Assembly (NCBI GenBank): GCA_045565015.1
Contig: JBJLGD010000011.1
Coordinates: 1 to 47,191, forward strand
DNA: 47,191 nucleotides
Source of the DNA: GCA-2697345 sp045565015
GTDB taxonomy: Bacteria > Pseudomonadota > Alphaproteobacteria > Rhodobacterales > Rhodobacteraceae
Reading direction: 5' to 3'
Shown here: positions 35,043 to 44,581 of the stretch, piece by piece
How positions within the stretch are numbered: the first letter of the stretch is position 1
Layout of the letters: each line of letters starts with the position of its first letter
Notes under the pieces: model-generated
Databases searched by the model: none
Seen by the model: the letters and a program-made list of their open reading frames with translations, nothing else
What the model was told of the DNA's origin: nothing
Translations under genes and position numbers: made by a program

Positions 35043-36511
35043 ATTCAGCGTTTAAATCATTAACTAAGTTTGACGCCATTACTCGAGGACTTTGTAGTTT
35101 GGCTGACCGTTCAGGTTGGGATCAAGAGACGATGATGCCAAAAGGTGCTTCCGAACAGAGATCGGAAGAAGTAGCAGCTATACAGGAAGTGATACATTCT
35201 CGACGGACTGATCCAAGGATAGGAAATTGGCTAGAACTAGCTGAAACTGATGATACAGCGGGTAAAGCTTCTCTTCGCATAATTCGCAATGATTATAATA
35301 ATTATAATAAAATTCCTATAGATTTGGCGGTTGAAATAGCAAGGCTATCTTCGGAGGCACATAATTCTTGGCTAGAGGCACGTAAAAGTAATAAATTCTC
35401 TATATTTAGTCCAAGCTTAAAAAAAATGGTTTTATTGAAGCGGGAAGAGGGGCAAGCATTAAATGAATACAATGCTTATGAAGGATTATTAGAAAAATTT
35501 GAACCTGGTATAAGTTTTAACAAATTAGATGAAATGTTTGGACGAATGCGTCCTCGATTAATTAAACTTCGAAAAAGAGTCTTGGCATCAGGAATTATAA
35601 CTAAACCCTTGTGTATGAATTTTGATGAACAGAAACAGATGAAGTTGGCAAAAGAATTAGCTCGAACGTTTGGATTGGACTTTAACCGCAGTCGTATAGA
35701 CAAAGCAGTTCACCCCTTTAGCTCCGGTACTGGATCTGACGTAAGGCTTACAACACGAACGTCTATTACTGATCCGTTCAATTGTATTTATAGTACAATA
35801 CACGAAGTGGGGCATGCCTGTTACGACCAAAATATAGATAAAAATTATATACTGACAGCATTAGGCCAGGGAGCGTCAAATGGTGTTCATGAAAGTCAAT
35901 CGCGACTTTTTGAGTGTCAATTAGGACGATCAAGACCATTCACTGATTGGCTTTTTACTAGGATGACTGACTATTTTAGCGATTTTGGAGTTAAAAATAA
36001 TGAAGAGTTTTATAGGTTGGTTAATAAAGTTGAAAATGGTTATGTGAGGACAGAAGCAGACGAAGTTAACTATAATTTACATATTATGCTCAGGTTTGAC
36101 CTTGAGTACGCTTTAATTTCTGAGAAAATCCAGGTCGATCAAATAGAAGATTTTTGGAACGAACGGTTTTCGCAAGATTTTGATATGGTTATCACAAAAC
36201 CTACAGATGGAGTTTTGCAAGATGTTCATTGGTCTGTTGGTGCACTTGGTTATTTTCCTGGTTATACTTTGGGAAATATTTATTCGGCCTGTTTAATGAA
36301 TAAAATGAAAAATGATGTCGTGAAACTCGATGAAGAGCTTTCCCAGGGTAAGACTACTCAGTGCGTTAACTGGCTAAATAATGAAATTCATAAGTTTGGT
36401 AGCTTATATCAACCCGTTGACTTGATAACCTTAGCTTGTGGTAAAGAACCTAGTGAAGTAGATCTCTTGGATTACCTAGATAAAAAGTATGAAGAGCTAT
36501 ATAATTTATGA
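35039..36511 (+). CDS. Carboxypeptidase Taq, M32 metallopeptidase
   Basis: Metal-dependent carboxypeptidase of 490 residues, near the family length of 500. The zinc site is IHEVGHACY (HExxH) followed by GVHESQSRLFE, which gives the third ligand glutamate. WDQETMMPKGA near the N-terminus and HPFSSGTGSDVRLTTR are M32 signatures, and YVRTEADEVNYNLHI lies in the C-terminal half. It is cytoplasmic, with no signal peptide, and likely trims imported or turned-over peptides. It is coupled to ctaA by a 4-bp overlap with no obvious functional link. Confidence 0.95.
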   Translation: MNSAFKSLTKFDAITRGLCSLADRSGWDQETMMPKGASEQRSEEVAAIQEVIHSRRTDPRIGNWLELAETDDTAGKASLRIIRNDYNNYNKIPIDLAVEIARLSSEAHNSWLEARKSNKFSIFSPSLKKMVLLKREEGQALNEYNAYEGLLEKFEPGISFNKLDEMFGRMRPRLIKLRKRVLASGIITKPLCMNFDEQKQMKLAKELARTFGLDFNRSRIDKAVHPFSSGTGSDVRLTTRTSITDPFNCIYSTIHEVGHACYDQNIDKNYILTALGQGASNGVHESQSRLFECQLGRSRPFTDWLFTRMTDYFSDFGVKNNEEFYRLVNKVENGYVRTEADEVNYNLHIMLRFDLEYALISEKIQVDQIEDFWNERFSQDFDMVITKPTDGVLQDVHWSVGALGYFPGYTLGNIYSACLMNKMKNDVVKLDEELSQGKTTQCVNWLNNEIHKFGSLYQPVDLITLACGKEPSEVDLLDYLDKKYEELYNL

Positions 36512-36518
36512 GTGATCG

Positions 36519-38603
36519 TTAAACAATCTTTATAACCGGTTTCATTGAATTTAGTGTTTCAATATCAAGATGACACATTATTTTATGCTCATCAGATATT
36601 TGTTTGTACTCTGGAATCTTTGTTTCACATAAATTTTTTCCAGCTTTTTCCTTCCATCTACAGCGTGTTTGAAAAGGGCAACCAGTCGGTGGATCTATTG
36701 CTGAGGGAACGTCGCCTTCTAAGACTATGTGTTCTTTTTGGACATGCGTGTCTGCTATTGGGACAGCGCTTAATAAAGCTTCGGTATAAGGTTGATATGG
36801 TGGAGAAAATACTTGGTCTGTTGTTCCAATTTCTACTATATAACCCAGATACATCACCATTACTCTATCAGATAAATACCGGACAATACTTAGATCATGT
36901 GAAATAAATAACAATGTTGTTTTATTCTTCCTTTGAATTTCCATTAGGAGATCTGTTACCGCAGCTTGCACTGAAACGTCTAACGCTGAAACTGGTTCGT
37001 CAGCGACTACTACGTTGGCATCTCCTGAGAATGCTCTTGCTATGCCAACGCGTTGCTTTTGGCCGCCGGACAACTGCCTGGGCATACGTTTTGCAAATTC
37101 TCGTGGTAGTTTAACTAGATCGAGTAGCTCAAGCATCCTCTGATGCCGTTCAACATCATTTTGTCCAAAATTAAAAACCTCTAGTGCCCTAATAATTTGT
37201 CTTCCAACCGTCATAGATGGGTTTAGAGTGTCAAAAGGGTTTTGGAATACCATTTGGATATTAGAAATAGTTGAGGTTTCGCGTTGTTCTATAGGTGTAT
37301 TTTCTACATTTTTATCGTTCAGCGTAACACTGCCTTCAGTTGCAGTCTCTAACCCCATTAAAACTTTTGCTAATGTAGATTTCCCACAACCCGATTCTCC
37401 CACTATTGCTAAGGTTTCACTTTCTCTAGCCTGAAAGGTTAAGGTTTCATTAGCTTTGACTACTTTTCGATTAGCCCCTGCGAAAAGAGCGTTCGCACTT
37501 ACCTCATAATATTTTTTAAGATTTTCGACGTTCAGAACAACTCTTCCTAGTTCAGGCTTTTTATTATGACCCGTTAAGTCAGGATTGGCGTCCCAATCTA
37601 TCTCCCCAATTTTTAAACATCGAGATCCGTGCGGATTATCAGATTTAAGATTTTGCATTTCAATTTTTTTGACATCGCATGAACCATTTTCAAAATAATT
37701 ACAGCGAGGGCCAAAATTACAACCCTTTGGCCTTTCATGAGGTAGTGGAAAATTCCCAGGTATTGCAATTAACGGTCTGGTATTTTTATCTGCTCCCGGC
37801 AGAGGAATAGATCGAAATAGAGCCTGTGTATAGGGATGCCGCATATTCTCAAAAACTTCTTGTATATTACCCGTTTCTACGGCTTCTCCAGAATACATAA
37901 CACAAATCTGGTCACAAGTTTCAAGAACAAGACCTAAATTATGAGAGATGAATAACATTGATGTCCCATATTTTTTTCCTAATTCTTTAACGAGCTCGAT
38001 CACTGCTGCTTCGACTGTAACGTCTAAGGCTGTAGTAGGCTCATCTAGTATTAGTAATGATGGTTTTGACATCAAAGCCATTGCAATAACTATCCGCTGT
38101 TGCTGGCCTCCTGATAGCTGGTGAGGATAACTATTTAGAATTCTTTCTGGATCGGGTAGTTTAACATCATTTACAACCTCAAGAGCTCTTTGATATGAGT
38201 CAGCTTTAGAAAGTCCTTCGTGTATCGATGGCACTTCCATTAGTTGTTGCGCTATACGCATAGATGGATTTAATGAGGCCATTGGTTCTTGATAGATCAT
38301 AGCTATTTCCGAACCTCTGATCTTTTGTAACTCGCTTGAACTCATATCATTGAGGTTTTGACCCTTAAATTTAATTGTACCTTCCACAATTCGCCCGTTC
38401 ACCCCCAAGTCTTGCATAATACCCAGAGCTACTGTGGATTTACCACATCCACTTTCCCCAACAAGTCCCAATGCTTCGCCTGGTTTCATAGAACAAGAGA
38501 AGTCCATTACGGCGGGAATTTCTCTTAAGCGTGTAAAGAAACTTATAGAAAGGTTCTCTATCTCTAGTATAGGTTCAATTTGGCTAGTTATGCTATTTGA
38601 CAT
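36519..38603 (-). CDS. Fused dipeptide/oligopeptide ABC ATPase (DppD-DppF type)
   Basis: A 694-residue protein with two complete ABC ATPases in one chain. Domain 1 has Walker A GESGCGKST at residues 49-57, signature LSGGQQQR and Walker B LLILDEPTTALD. It ends in the oligopeptide-ATPase C-terminal cysteine region (RPKGCNFGPRCNYF). Domain 2 has Walker A GESGCGKST near residue 410, signature LSGGQKQR, VVVADEPVSALD and the same C-terminal region (GCPFQTRCRW). The domains correspond to separate DppD and DppF elsewhere. The ATG at 38603 avoids a 32-bp overlap with the permease gene. It converges with the M32 gene 7 bp away. Confidence 0.93.
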   Translation of the reverse strand: MSNSITSQIEPILEIENLSISFFTRLREIPAVMDFSCSMKPGEALGLVGESGCGKSTVALGIMQDLGVNGRIVEGTIKFKGQNLNDMSSSELQKIRGSEIAMIYQEPMASLNPSMRIAQQLMEVPSIHEGLSKADSYQRALEVVNDVKLPDPERILNSYPHQLSGGQQQRIVIAMALMSKPSLLILDEPTTALDVTVEAAVIELVKELGKKYGTSMLFISHNLGLVLETCDQICVMYSGEAVETGNIQEVFENMRHPYTQALFRSIPLPGADKNTRPLIAIPGNFPLPHERPKGCNFGPRCNYFENGSCDVKKIEMQNLKSDNPHGSRCLKIGEIDWDANPDLTGHNKKPELGRVVLNVENLKKYYEVSANALFAGANRKVVKANETLTFQARESETLAIVGESGCGKSTLAKVLMGLETATEGSVTLNDKNVENTPIEQRETSTISNIQMVFQNPFDTLNPSMTVGRQIIRALEVFNFGQNDVERHQRMLELLDLVKLPREFAKRMPRQLSGGQKQRVGIARAFSGDANVVVADEPVSALDVSVQAAVTDLLMEIQRKNKTTLLFISHDLSIVRYLSDRVMVMYLGYIVEIGTTDQVFSPPYQPYTEALLSAVPIADTHVQKEHIVLEGDVPSAIDPPTGCPFQTRCRWKEKAGKNLCETKIPEYKQISDEHKIMCHLDIETLNSMKPVIKIV

Positions 38604-38613
38604 ACTTTTACTT

Positions 38614-39807
38614 TTAATCCTTAAGAGATTCTTCTCGTAAACCATCTGCTAATAGATTTAGTCCTAAAACTAAGCTCATTAGAGAGAACGCTGGTACAAG
38701 AGCTGGGTGAGGGTAAATACTTAATAAACGACGGCCGGAGTTGATGGTTGTACCCCAATCAGGACTCTCTGGTGACAGACCAAGACCAAAAAAACCAAGA
38801 GTTCCAAGCAGTATCGTAGTGTATCCAATACGTAGACAGAAATCGACGATTAATGGTCCCCTAGCATTCGGTAAGATTTCCCAAAGCATGATATACCAAG
38901 GCCCTTCTCCTCGAGTTTGTCCTGCAGCTACATAATCACGAGTTTTTATATCTAGTACGATCCCTCGCACTATTCTAAAAACTGTGGGGGAGTTAACAAA
39001 AACTACTGAGACGAAGACGATCAAGATATTTGGATCGACTGATATTATACCCAAAGGGTCTGCGTCCCAAGCGAGACCTAGATATAACCAACCACCCAAT
39101 AATATTGTTAATCCAATAAATAGATTACGCTTATTTGGTTGAGTGAAATATCTAGAGTTAAATAAAATAATTGTGAAAATAATAGGAAAAATAAATAAGA
39201 CAGATGCCATCATTGTTGGGATCGTCCACGTGTAAGTTCCAATATTAATTCCTGCTAATCTAATTTCTGGGGTAACCAACAGAAAGAATAGTAATATAAC
39301 AGGAAAAGCTAATACTAAATTAGAAATAAAGCTTAGAGTCGTATCAAAGCGGCCACCATAATAACCTGCTGGTAGGCCAAGAGTTATCCCAACCATAAAG
39401 GCGAATGCTGTTGCTGCCGGAGCGATTATTAAAACAACTCTTGAACCAAGAACTACTCGAGAAAACACATCTCTTGCCATAATATCGCCCCCTAAAAGGT
39501 AATATCGAAAAGCTTCGTCTTTTCCAGCTGAACTCATGGGATAACCTGGTGTTTTATTTTTCATTCCTGAGATTTGAGTTAAGGGATCATGGGTCATAAT
39601 TAGGTCTGCAAACAGAGCCGTAAATATCCAAAACATAACAATCCCAAAACCGACCATACCTAAAGGGCTGTCAAATAATTTTCCATATAACCCGGTGCGT
39701 CTCTTTGAGTATATTGATATAGAGAAGATGAGTGCCAATGATATCCAAACAGGTATAAAACGAATTAAAACTTCAAGAATTATTTGGCCCCATGATAAAG
39801 ATTCCAT
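38614..39807 (-). CDS. Peptide/nickel-type ABC transporter permease (DppC family)
   Basis: Permease of 397 residues, longer than the usual ~300 owing to extra helices: one near the N-terminus and two after the third family helix (FIFPIIFTIILF and LFIGLTILLGGWLYLGL). DVFSRVVLGSRVVLIIAPAA and the coupling loop DYVAAGQTRGEGPWYIMLWEI, quoted for its AAGQTRGE core, identify the DppC type. The C-terminus has SPESPDWGTTINSGR and GLNLLADGLRE. GGTG precedes the ATG, 7 bp after the dppB-like gene. Confidence 0.92.
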   Translation of the reverse strand: MESLSWGQIILEVLIRFIPVWISLALIFSISIYSKRRTGLYGKLFDSPLGMVGFGIVMFWIFTALFADLIMTHDPLTQISGMKNKTPGYPMSSAGKDEAFRYYLLGGDIMARDVFSRVVLGSRVVLIIAPAATAFAFMVGITLGLPAGYYGGRFDTTLSFISNLVLAFPVILLFFLLVTPEIRLAGINIGTYTWTIPTMMASVLFIFPIIFTIILFNSRYFTQPNKRNLFIGLTILLGGWLYLGLAWDADPLGIISVDPNILIVFVSVVFVNSPTVFRIVRGIVLDIKTRDYVAAGQTRGEGPWYIMLWEILPNARGPLIVDFCLRIGYTTILLGTLGFFGLGLSPESPDWGTTINSGRRLLSIYPHPALVPAFSLMSLVLGLNLLADGLREESLKD

Positions 39808-39814
39808 ATTACAC

Positions 39815-40864
39815 CTAATTTATCCGAATTCTTGGATTGAGAACTACGTAACCGATATCGGAAATTAGTTGTGTTGCTAATACTACAATCACTGCAATAA
39901 CAGAACAGCCAAGAAGTAAATCTATATCATTATTTGAAGCAGCTTGTACCAAAACCCATCCGAAACCCTTATAATTGAATATTGTTTCAACGATAACAAC
40001 ACCGTTGAGCAACCATGGGAATTGAAGCATGATAACTGTAAATGGCGCGATTAAAGCATTTCGTAATGCATGCTTAATAACTATCGAAGTGAAACTGACA
40101 CCTTTAAGGCGAGCTGTTCGGATGTATTGAGATGTCATAACTTCGGCCATAGATGCTCTTGTCATTCGGGCGATATAACCCATCCCGTAAAGTGCAATTG
40201 TCATGACCGGCAAAGTGAAATTAATCCAAGTAATATCATCCATTGCGGAGGTCGCCGATCCCTTAAACCATTTTAATCCAAAGGCAGAAGATGAAAAAAT
40301 AGCAATAAATACGATACCTGATACATACTCAGGTGTTGCAGTTGACGTAATTGAAAAGGCGGACAAAGTTCTATCGAGTTTCGAGCCTTCACGCATCCCT
40401 GAAAATATTCCAAGCAGTAATGCGGCAGGGATCATTACTAGCATAACAGTAAGCATCAGCCAGCCGGTAAGGCCCAATCGTTTAGTCAATATGTCTAAAG
40501 CGGGTTCTTTGAAAACTGTTGAATAGCCCCAATAGCCTTGAAGAACACCACAATATTTTGGTGAATCTTCCATTGTCACTCCGGGTAGCTTACAACGCCC
40601 AGTTATTTTACCATCTTTATCTGGTTCAGAAACGTAGCCCGGAATCACACCTAGCCACTGAGCATATCCAATCGGTGTTGGTCTTAGATAGCCATTCCTT
40701 TCTAAATAACTTGTAACGGCATCATCTGACATCCGAAAATTAAGTTGAGTTTTTGCGAGTTTCTCTAAATTTGGATATAAGTTTGTGATGAAAAAAACAA
40801 GAAGTGTCAGACACAAGGTCGTTAAAATCATAAGGCCAACTCGGCGAATTATGAACTTTATCAT
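39815..40864 (-). CDS. Peptide/nickel-type ABC transporter permease (DppB family)
   Basis: Permease of 349 residues with about six helices. FIIRRVGLMILTTLCLTLLVFF is the usual DppB first helix, and a periplasmic stretch of about 85 residues follows. The coupling loop SQYIRTARLKGVSFTSIVIKHALRNA, cited for ARLKGVS, and GVVIVETIFNYKGFGWVL are DppB hallmarks. The ATG at 40864 follows GAGGG at 6 nt, so the TTG 12 bp upstream is not the start. It pairs with the DppC-type permease. Confidence 0.93.
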   Translation of the reverse strand: MIKFIIRRVGLMILTTLCLTLLVFFITNLYPNLEKLAKTQLNFRMSDDAVTSYLERNGYLRPTPIGYAQWLGVIPGYVSEPDKDGKITGRCKLPGVTMEDSPKYCGVLQGYWGYSTVFKEPALDILTKRLGLTGWLMLTVMLVMIPAALLLGIFSGMREGSKLDRTLSAFSITSTATPEYVSGIVFIAIFSSSAFGLKWFKGSATSAMDDITWINFTLPVMTIALYGMGYIARMTRASMAEVMTSQYIRTARLKGVSFTSIVIKHALRNALIAPFTVIMLQFPWLLNGVVIVETIFNYKGFGWVLVQAASNNDIDLLLGCSVIAVIVVLATQLISDIGYVVLNPRIRIN

Positions 40865-40931
40865 TTTGACCCTCAAAATAAAATTAGCGGTTACTCAATT
40901 CTATGAATAATAAAAAAAATACTTTACTATA

Positions 40932-40963
40932 AAAGGGGCAGCAAAAAAATTTACTGCCCCTTT
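40932..40963 (-). terminator. Hairpin between peptide-binding-protein and permease genes
   Basis: A perfect 10-bp stem, 40932-40941 with 40954-40963, encloses a 12-nt loop in the gap between the binding-protein stop and the DppB-type gene. On the minus-strand RNA it ends in UUUU. The short U tract suggests partial termination or 3'-end protection, with reduced expression of the membrane and ATPase genes. Confidence 0.7.
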
Positions 40964-40979
40964 GTTTATTGGTTTTAGC

Positions 40980-42644
40980 TTAACCAGCCAATGCCCATTT
41001 GTAGATTTGGGGTAGATAGGCGATATGCATATCGTTACCTACTACACCTGGTCTGCTGTGACGGTAAAGCGAGCGCCAGTACGGTTGAAGTGTTACGCCT
41101 TCATCTCTCATTATGGTTTGAAGTTTTGCCATTACTACTCTTCGTGCATCAGCATCAGCAATCCCATTTGCTTCGGCAAGCAGAGCATCAAACTCAGCGT
41201 TTTCAAATCCAGCTTCATTCCAGGCCTCACCAGAACGATAGGCTAGACCTAGAACCTGTGTACCGTAAGGCCTGTGGTTCCAGTTTGTTGAGCTGAATGG
41301 ATATTTTGTCCAATCATTCCAGAATGTAGAGCCAGGCATAACTGTTCGCTTAACCTTGAACCCGGCATCCCTCAGTTGAGCTGCTACCGCGTCAGTGGTA
41401 TTTTTACGCCAATCATCATCAATTGAAACAATATCAAACTCATGGTTTTCCATTCCAGCTTCTTTTAAAAGAGCCATTGCTCCTGCTGGATCATGAGCAA
41501 GTCCTGGTACATCAGCGTATTCCGGATGCATTGGACCAACGTGAGTATTGTCTGCTGGAGCTCCCATACCCGCTATACCGAGCTCTAGACAAACATTTAC
41601 GTCAACAGCATGTGCAATAGCTCTACGAACTCTTACATCCGCATAAGGTTTTTTACCATCGACTTCTGCAACTTGGTTTGGTCTGATAACAATGGTTGAA
41701 CCGGTTGCGATTTCTGATTTCTCCCAGCCAAGGCCATCCATAATATCAACAAAATCACCAACAGTTTCATAGAACGTATCAACTTCATCTGCCTCTGCTG
41801 CGGCAACCCATGCTGCAGGATCAGTTCCGTAATCAATAAATTCTATTCTATCGAGGTACCCACCTTTTCCAGCGGCATAACCCCACCACTCATGATCTTC
41901 GTTTCTTACCAAAGACCCCTTAACACCAACTTCCAAACCATCTGGTTTCATGTAACCTGTACCGATTGGGTTAGAAAGCATTGTATCAAGACTATAACTT
42001 GAATGGCAAATAGCTGCTGGGTAATCTGACATACCAGCGATCAATGTGATATCTGGCCCAGAACAGGTAAGTTTTACCGTATGGCTGTCAACAACTGTAA
42101 TAGCGCCGTCATTTGCCATCCCTGTGTCGGCATTGATTAGAATAGCAAATCGAGCCGCCATAGAATTACCTTCTACTGACTTATCACACCAACGAGCTAT
42201 ATTCCGTGCAACGTCGTCCGCGGTAAAATCATCACCATTATTCCACTTTACGCCTTTTCGGACGTTTAAAGTGTACTCAGTTGCATCTGCATTTGCTGAC
42301 CAGCTTTCCAATAACATTGGCTTAAACGAACCATCTGAGTTGTATTCTGTTAGATACTCTAACCAACCAGCAGAGTAAGTTGCGATTTGTGTCCAGTCAT
42401 AAGTGCAAGGCTCTTTTAGAGCACGGACTTCCATTTGCATTCTTAATGTACCACCTTGAGCGTGTGCCCCTGCTGCTGCAGGTTCTTTTGCTCCGATTAG
42501 TGCATATGCTGCAGTGGCAGTTACGCCAAGAGCAGTTGTTCGCGATAGAAACTCTCTTCGGCTTAGTTTGCCTTCGATGCACTCTTTTGCGTACATGTAC
42601 GCTGCTTTATGGATAGGTTTTCCATTTAGTGTTTTCTTTGTCAT
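40980..42644 (-). CDS. Peptide-type ABC transporter binding protein (family 5), Tat-exported
   Basis: Extracellular binding protein of 554 residues, DppA/OppA family. The N-terminus carries a twin-arginine signal, KLSRREFLSRTTALGVTA at about residues 27-44, preceded by a cytoplasmic extension of ~25 residues. The mature region has LLESWSANADATEYTLNVRKGVKW, quoted for the family LRKGVKW-like core, and VRRAIAHAVDV. Export folded through Tat is common for alphaproteobacterial members. It heads the operon with GGGAG before the ATG and a hairpin after the stop. The ligand may be a peptide or another compound. Confidence 0.93.
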   Translation of the reverse strand: MTKKTLNGKPIHKAAYMYAKECIEGKLSRREFLSRTTALGVTATAAYALIGAKEPAAAGAHAQGGTLRMQMEVRALKEPCTYDWTQIATYSAGWLEYLTEYNSDGSFKPMLLESWSANADATEYTLNVRKGVKWNNGDDFTADDVARNIARWCDKSVEGNSMAARFAILINADTGMANDGAITVVDSHTVKLTCSGPDITLIAGMSDYPAAICHSSYSLDTMLSNPIGTGYMKPDGLEVGVKGSLVRNEDHEWWGYAAGKGGYLDRIEFIDYGTDPAAWVAAAEADEVDTFYETVGDFVDIMDGLGWEKSEIATGSTIVIRPNQVAEVDGKKPYADVRVRRAIAHAVDVNVCLELGIAGMGAPADNTHVGPMHPEYADVPGLAHDPAGAMALLKEAGMENHEFDIVSIDDDWRKNTTDAVAAQLRDAGFKVKRTVMPGSTFWNDWTKYPFSSTNWNHRPYGTQVLGLAYRSGEAWNEAGFENAEFDALLAEANGIADADARRVVMAKLQTIMRDEGVTLQPYWRSLYRHSRPGVVGNDMHIAYLPQIYKWALAG

Positions 42645-42745
42645 TATATTCTCCCAAAAAGGTATTGTAGTATAATATCGGTTTTTTTACTTGCCGACGG
42701 ATTTAGTATTAATTGTAAGTTTAAACTATTTTGATTAAAGATCAA

Positions 42746-42773
42746 ATCCTACACAATTAAGACTTCCCGTCAA
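42746..42773 (-). promoter_or_regulatory. Candidate sigma-70 promoter of the peptide ABC operon
   Basis: On the minus strand TTGACG (42773-42768) is followed after 16 nt by TAGGAT (42751-42746), matching consensus at 5/6 and 4/6 positions. It lies about 100 nt before the binding-protein ATG in the 199-bp gap after miaA. The call rests on pattern alone. Confidence 0.35.
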
Positions 42774-42843
42774 TCTAAAACGACTCAGTCAATGTCGCTA
42801 AAAGAAAAGTCAGTTAAAGTTTTAAGATTTGTTACTTTATGAT

Positions 42844-43710
42844 TTATAATTCGTGCATAATCCAATTAGGCGCATTTTTTTTTAACCAAGTTCGCTGACG
42901 CTTTGCGTATTGGCGTGTGGCAATTATTGAATGTGTTCGTGCAGTTTCTAGATCTATTTCGTGTCTTAAATAAGAAATAATTTCTTTACCTCCTATTGCT
43001 TTTGTATAATTCTTTGTTGAGTCCCATGATTTTTCCATTGCGCCTACTTCTTCGAGTACTCCTGTTTGTAGCATTTTATCAAATCTATTAATAATACGTT
43101 TTTCAAGAAGTTCACTCGGGGTTCTAAGAACTATCGCATCAGTTTGATTAAAATTTATTAATGGTAGTGGCGTATGTTTTTGCCAGCTTCGAAGGCTTCG
43201 ACCCGTTTCCATTTTAACCTCCCAAGCACGCTGAACTCGAGCCTTATTCTTTGTATCAAGCCCCTTCAAAGTTTCATAATCTATAGATTTTATCATTTCG
43301 TTTAGGCTCAATTTATTACCTAATAATCTAGTTTTTGGGCTAATTTTTGGTATGTCTGCTAAACCATTAATCAGTGAGTTAAAGTATAATCCAGTACCTC
43401 CAACAATTATCATGCGTGATTCACTACTTTGTAAATTAGCTACCTCGCGCAACCAATGACCTACTGAATAATCATCTTCGTGATGGATATGACCAAACAA
43501 AAGATGAGGTACACTACTTACTTGTTCCTTTGATGGACGAGCTGATAATATATTCCAGCACTTGTATACTTGCATTGAATCTGCATTAACAATCACCCCT
43601 CCTAGCCTTTTGGCAATCAAAACTGCCAGTTCTGACTTCCCAGATGCTGTAGGGCCAGCTATCAGAATAGTTTTTTCTTTATTTAATTTTTTTAAAAGGT
43701 TTTCTGTCAC
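42844..43710 (-). CDS. miaA: tRNA dimethylallyltransferase MiaA
   Basis: Adds a dimethylallyl group to A37 of tRNAs reading UNN codons. The 288-residue protein has P-loop IAGPTASGKSELA, NADSMQVYK, the GGTGLYFNSLINGLADIP block and the C-terminal AIGGKEIISYL and RQYAKRQRTWL. The GTG at 43710 follows GAGGAAAGTA at 6 nt; a TTG 12 bp upstream would place the ribosome site inside the gene. It diverges from pyrH. In many alphaproteobacteria rpsB-tsf would stand at this position instead. Confidence 0.95.
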   Translation of the reverse strand: MTENLLKKLNKEKTILIAGPTASGKSELAVLIAKRLGGVIVNADSMQVYKCWNILSARPSKEQVSSVPHLLFGHIHHEDDYSVGHWLREVANLQSSESRMIIVGGTGLYFNSLINGLADIPKISPKTRLLGNKLSLNEMIKSIDYETLKGLDTKNKARVQRAWEVKMETGRSLRSWQKHTPLPLINFNQTDAIVLRTPSELLEKRIINRFDKMLQTGVLEEVGAMEKSWDSTKNYTKAIGGKEIISYLRHEIDLETARTHSIIATRQYAKRQRTWLKKNAPNWIMHEL

Positions 43711-43760
43711 TACTTTCCTCAAAATAAATTAAAAACACAACTTCTGACTAGCGGCAGTCA

Positions 43761-43790
43761 TTGAAACTTGTTAATCCTAAGACATATCAG
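43761..43790 (+). promoter_or_regulatory. Candidate promoter of the pyrH-frr-cdsA-dxr operon
   Basis: TTGAAA at 43761-43766 and TATCAG at 43785-43790 are separated by 18 nt in the 114-bp gap between divergent miaA and pyrH. They match consensus at 5/6 and 4/6 positions. Support is modest. Confidence 0.3.
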
Positions 43791-43824
43791 TTACAATTAA
43801 CATACCAGAGGTTAGGAATTATTA

Positions 43825-44559
43825 ATGAGCGAAGCTTCTATCAATAAAATTTCGTATAAGCGTGTACTTTTGAAAATATCAGGGGAGGCATTGATGGGTG
43901 ATCTTTCCTATGGATTAAACCCGCCTACAGTTGAAAGGATCGCTCAAGAAATCAAGATAGTTCATCAGATGGGGATAGAAGTTTGTATGGTGATCGGCGG
44001 TGGTAATATTTTCCGTGGTCTGCAGGGTAGCGCACAAGGTATGGAAAGAACTACCGCCGATTATATGGGTATGCTTGCAACTGTAATGAACGCCCTAGCA
44101 ATGCAATCTGCCTTAGAAGGTTTGGGAGTTCACACCCGAGTGATATCTGCGATACCAATGGATCAAGTTTGTGAGCCTTACATTAGACGACGAGCAGTCC
44201 GGCATTTAGAAAAAGAGAGAGTGTGCATATTCGCGGCAGGTACTGGCAACCCATACTTTACTACAGATACAGCAGCAACGCTCCGTGCAACTGAAATGGG
44301 TTGTGAGGCTATTTTGAAGGGAACAAAAGTTGATGGTATTTATGATAAAGACCCAGTCCAACATGCTGATGCTAAGAGATATAATTCTGTAAGCTTCGAT
44401 GAAGTTTTACAAAAAAGATTAGCTGTAATGGATGCGTCAGCTATCGCTTTGGCGCGAGATAATAGTCTTCCAATCATTGTCTTTTCTTTGAATGAGGAGG
44501 GTGGTTTTAAAAGCATTTTATCAGGTGAGGGGTCATTTACGATAGTCGAAAATAAATAA
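43825..44559 (+). CDS. pyrH: Uridylate kinase (UMP kinase)
   Basis: Phosphorylates UMP to UDP. The 244-residue amino-acid-kinase-fold protein has VLLKISGEALMG, MVIGGGNIFRGLQG, the ADYMGMLATVMNALA block and FAAGTGNPYFTTDTAA, all typical of bacterial PyrH. TAGGA precedes the ATG at 7 nt. It leads the set with frr 22 bp downstream, the conserved order in most bacteria. Confidence 0.97.
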   Translation: MSEASINKISYKRVLLKISGEALMGDLSYGLNPPTVERIAQEIKIVHQMGIEVCMVIGGGNIFRGLQGSAQGMERTTADYMGMLATVMNALAMQSALEGLGVHTRVISAIPMDQVCEPYIRRRAVRHLEKERVCIFAAGTGNPYFTTDTAATLRATEMGCEAILKGTKVDGIYDKDPVQHADAKRYNSVSFDEVLQKRLAVMDASAIALARDNSLPIIVFSLNEEGGFKSILSGEGSFTIVENK

Positions 44560-44581
44560 ATCTTTAGTTTTTGAGGTAAAA

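Noticed and set aside
36545..36907. 120-codon plus-strand frame under the fused ABC ATPase gene
   Set aside because: Antisense shadow of a well-conserved gene with no ribosome site or recognisable domain.
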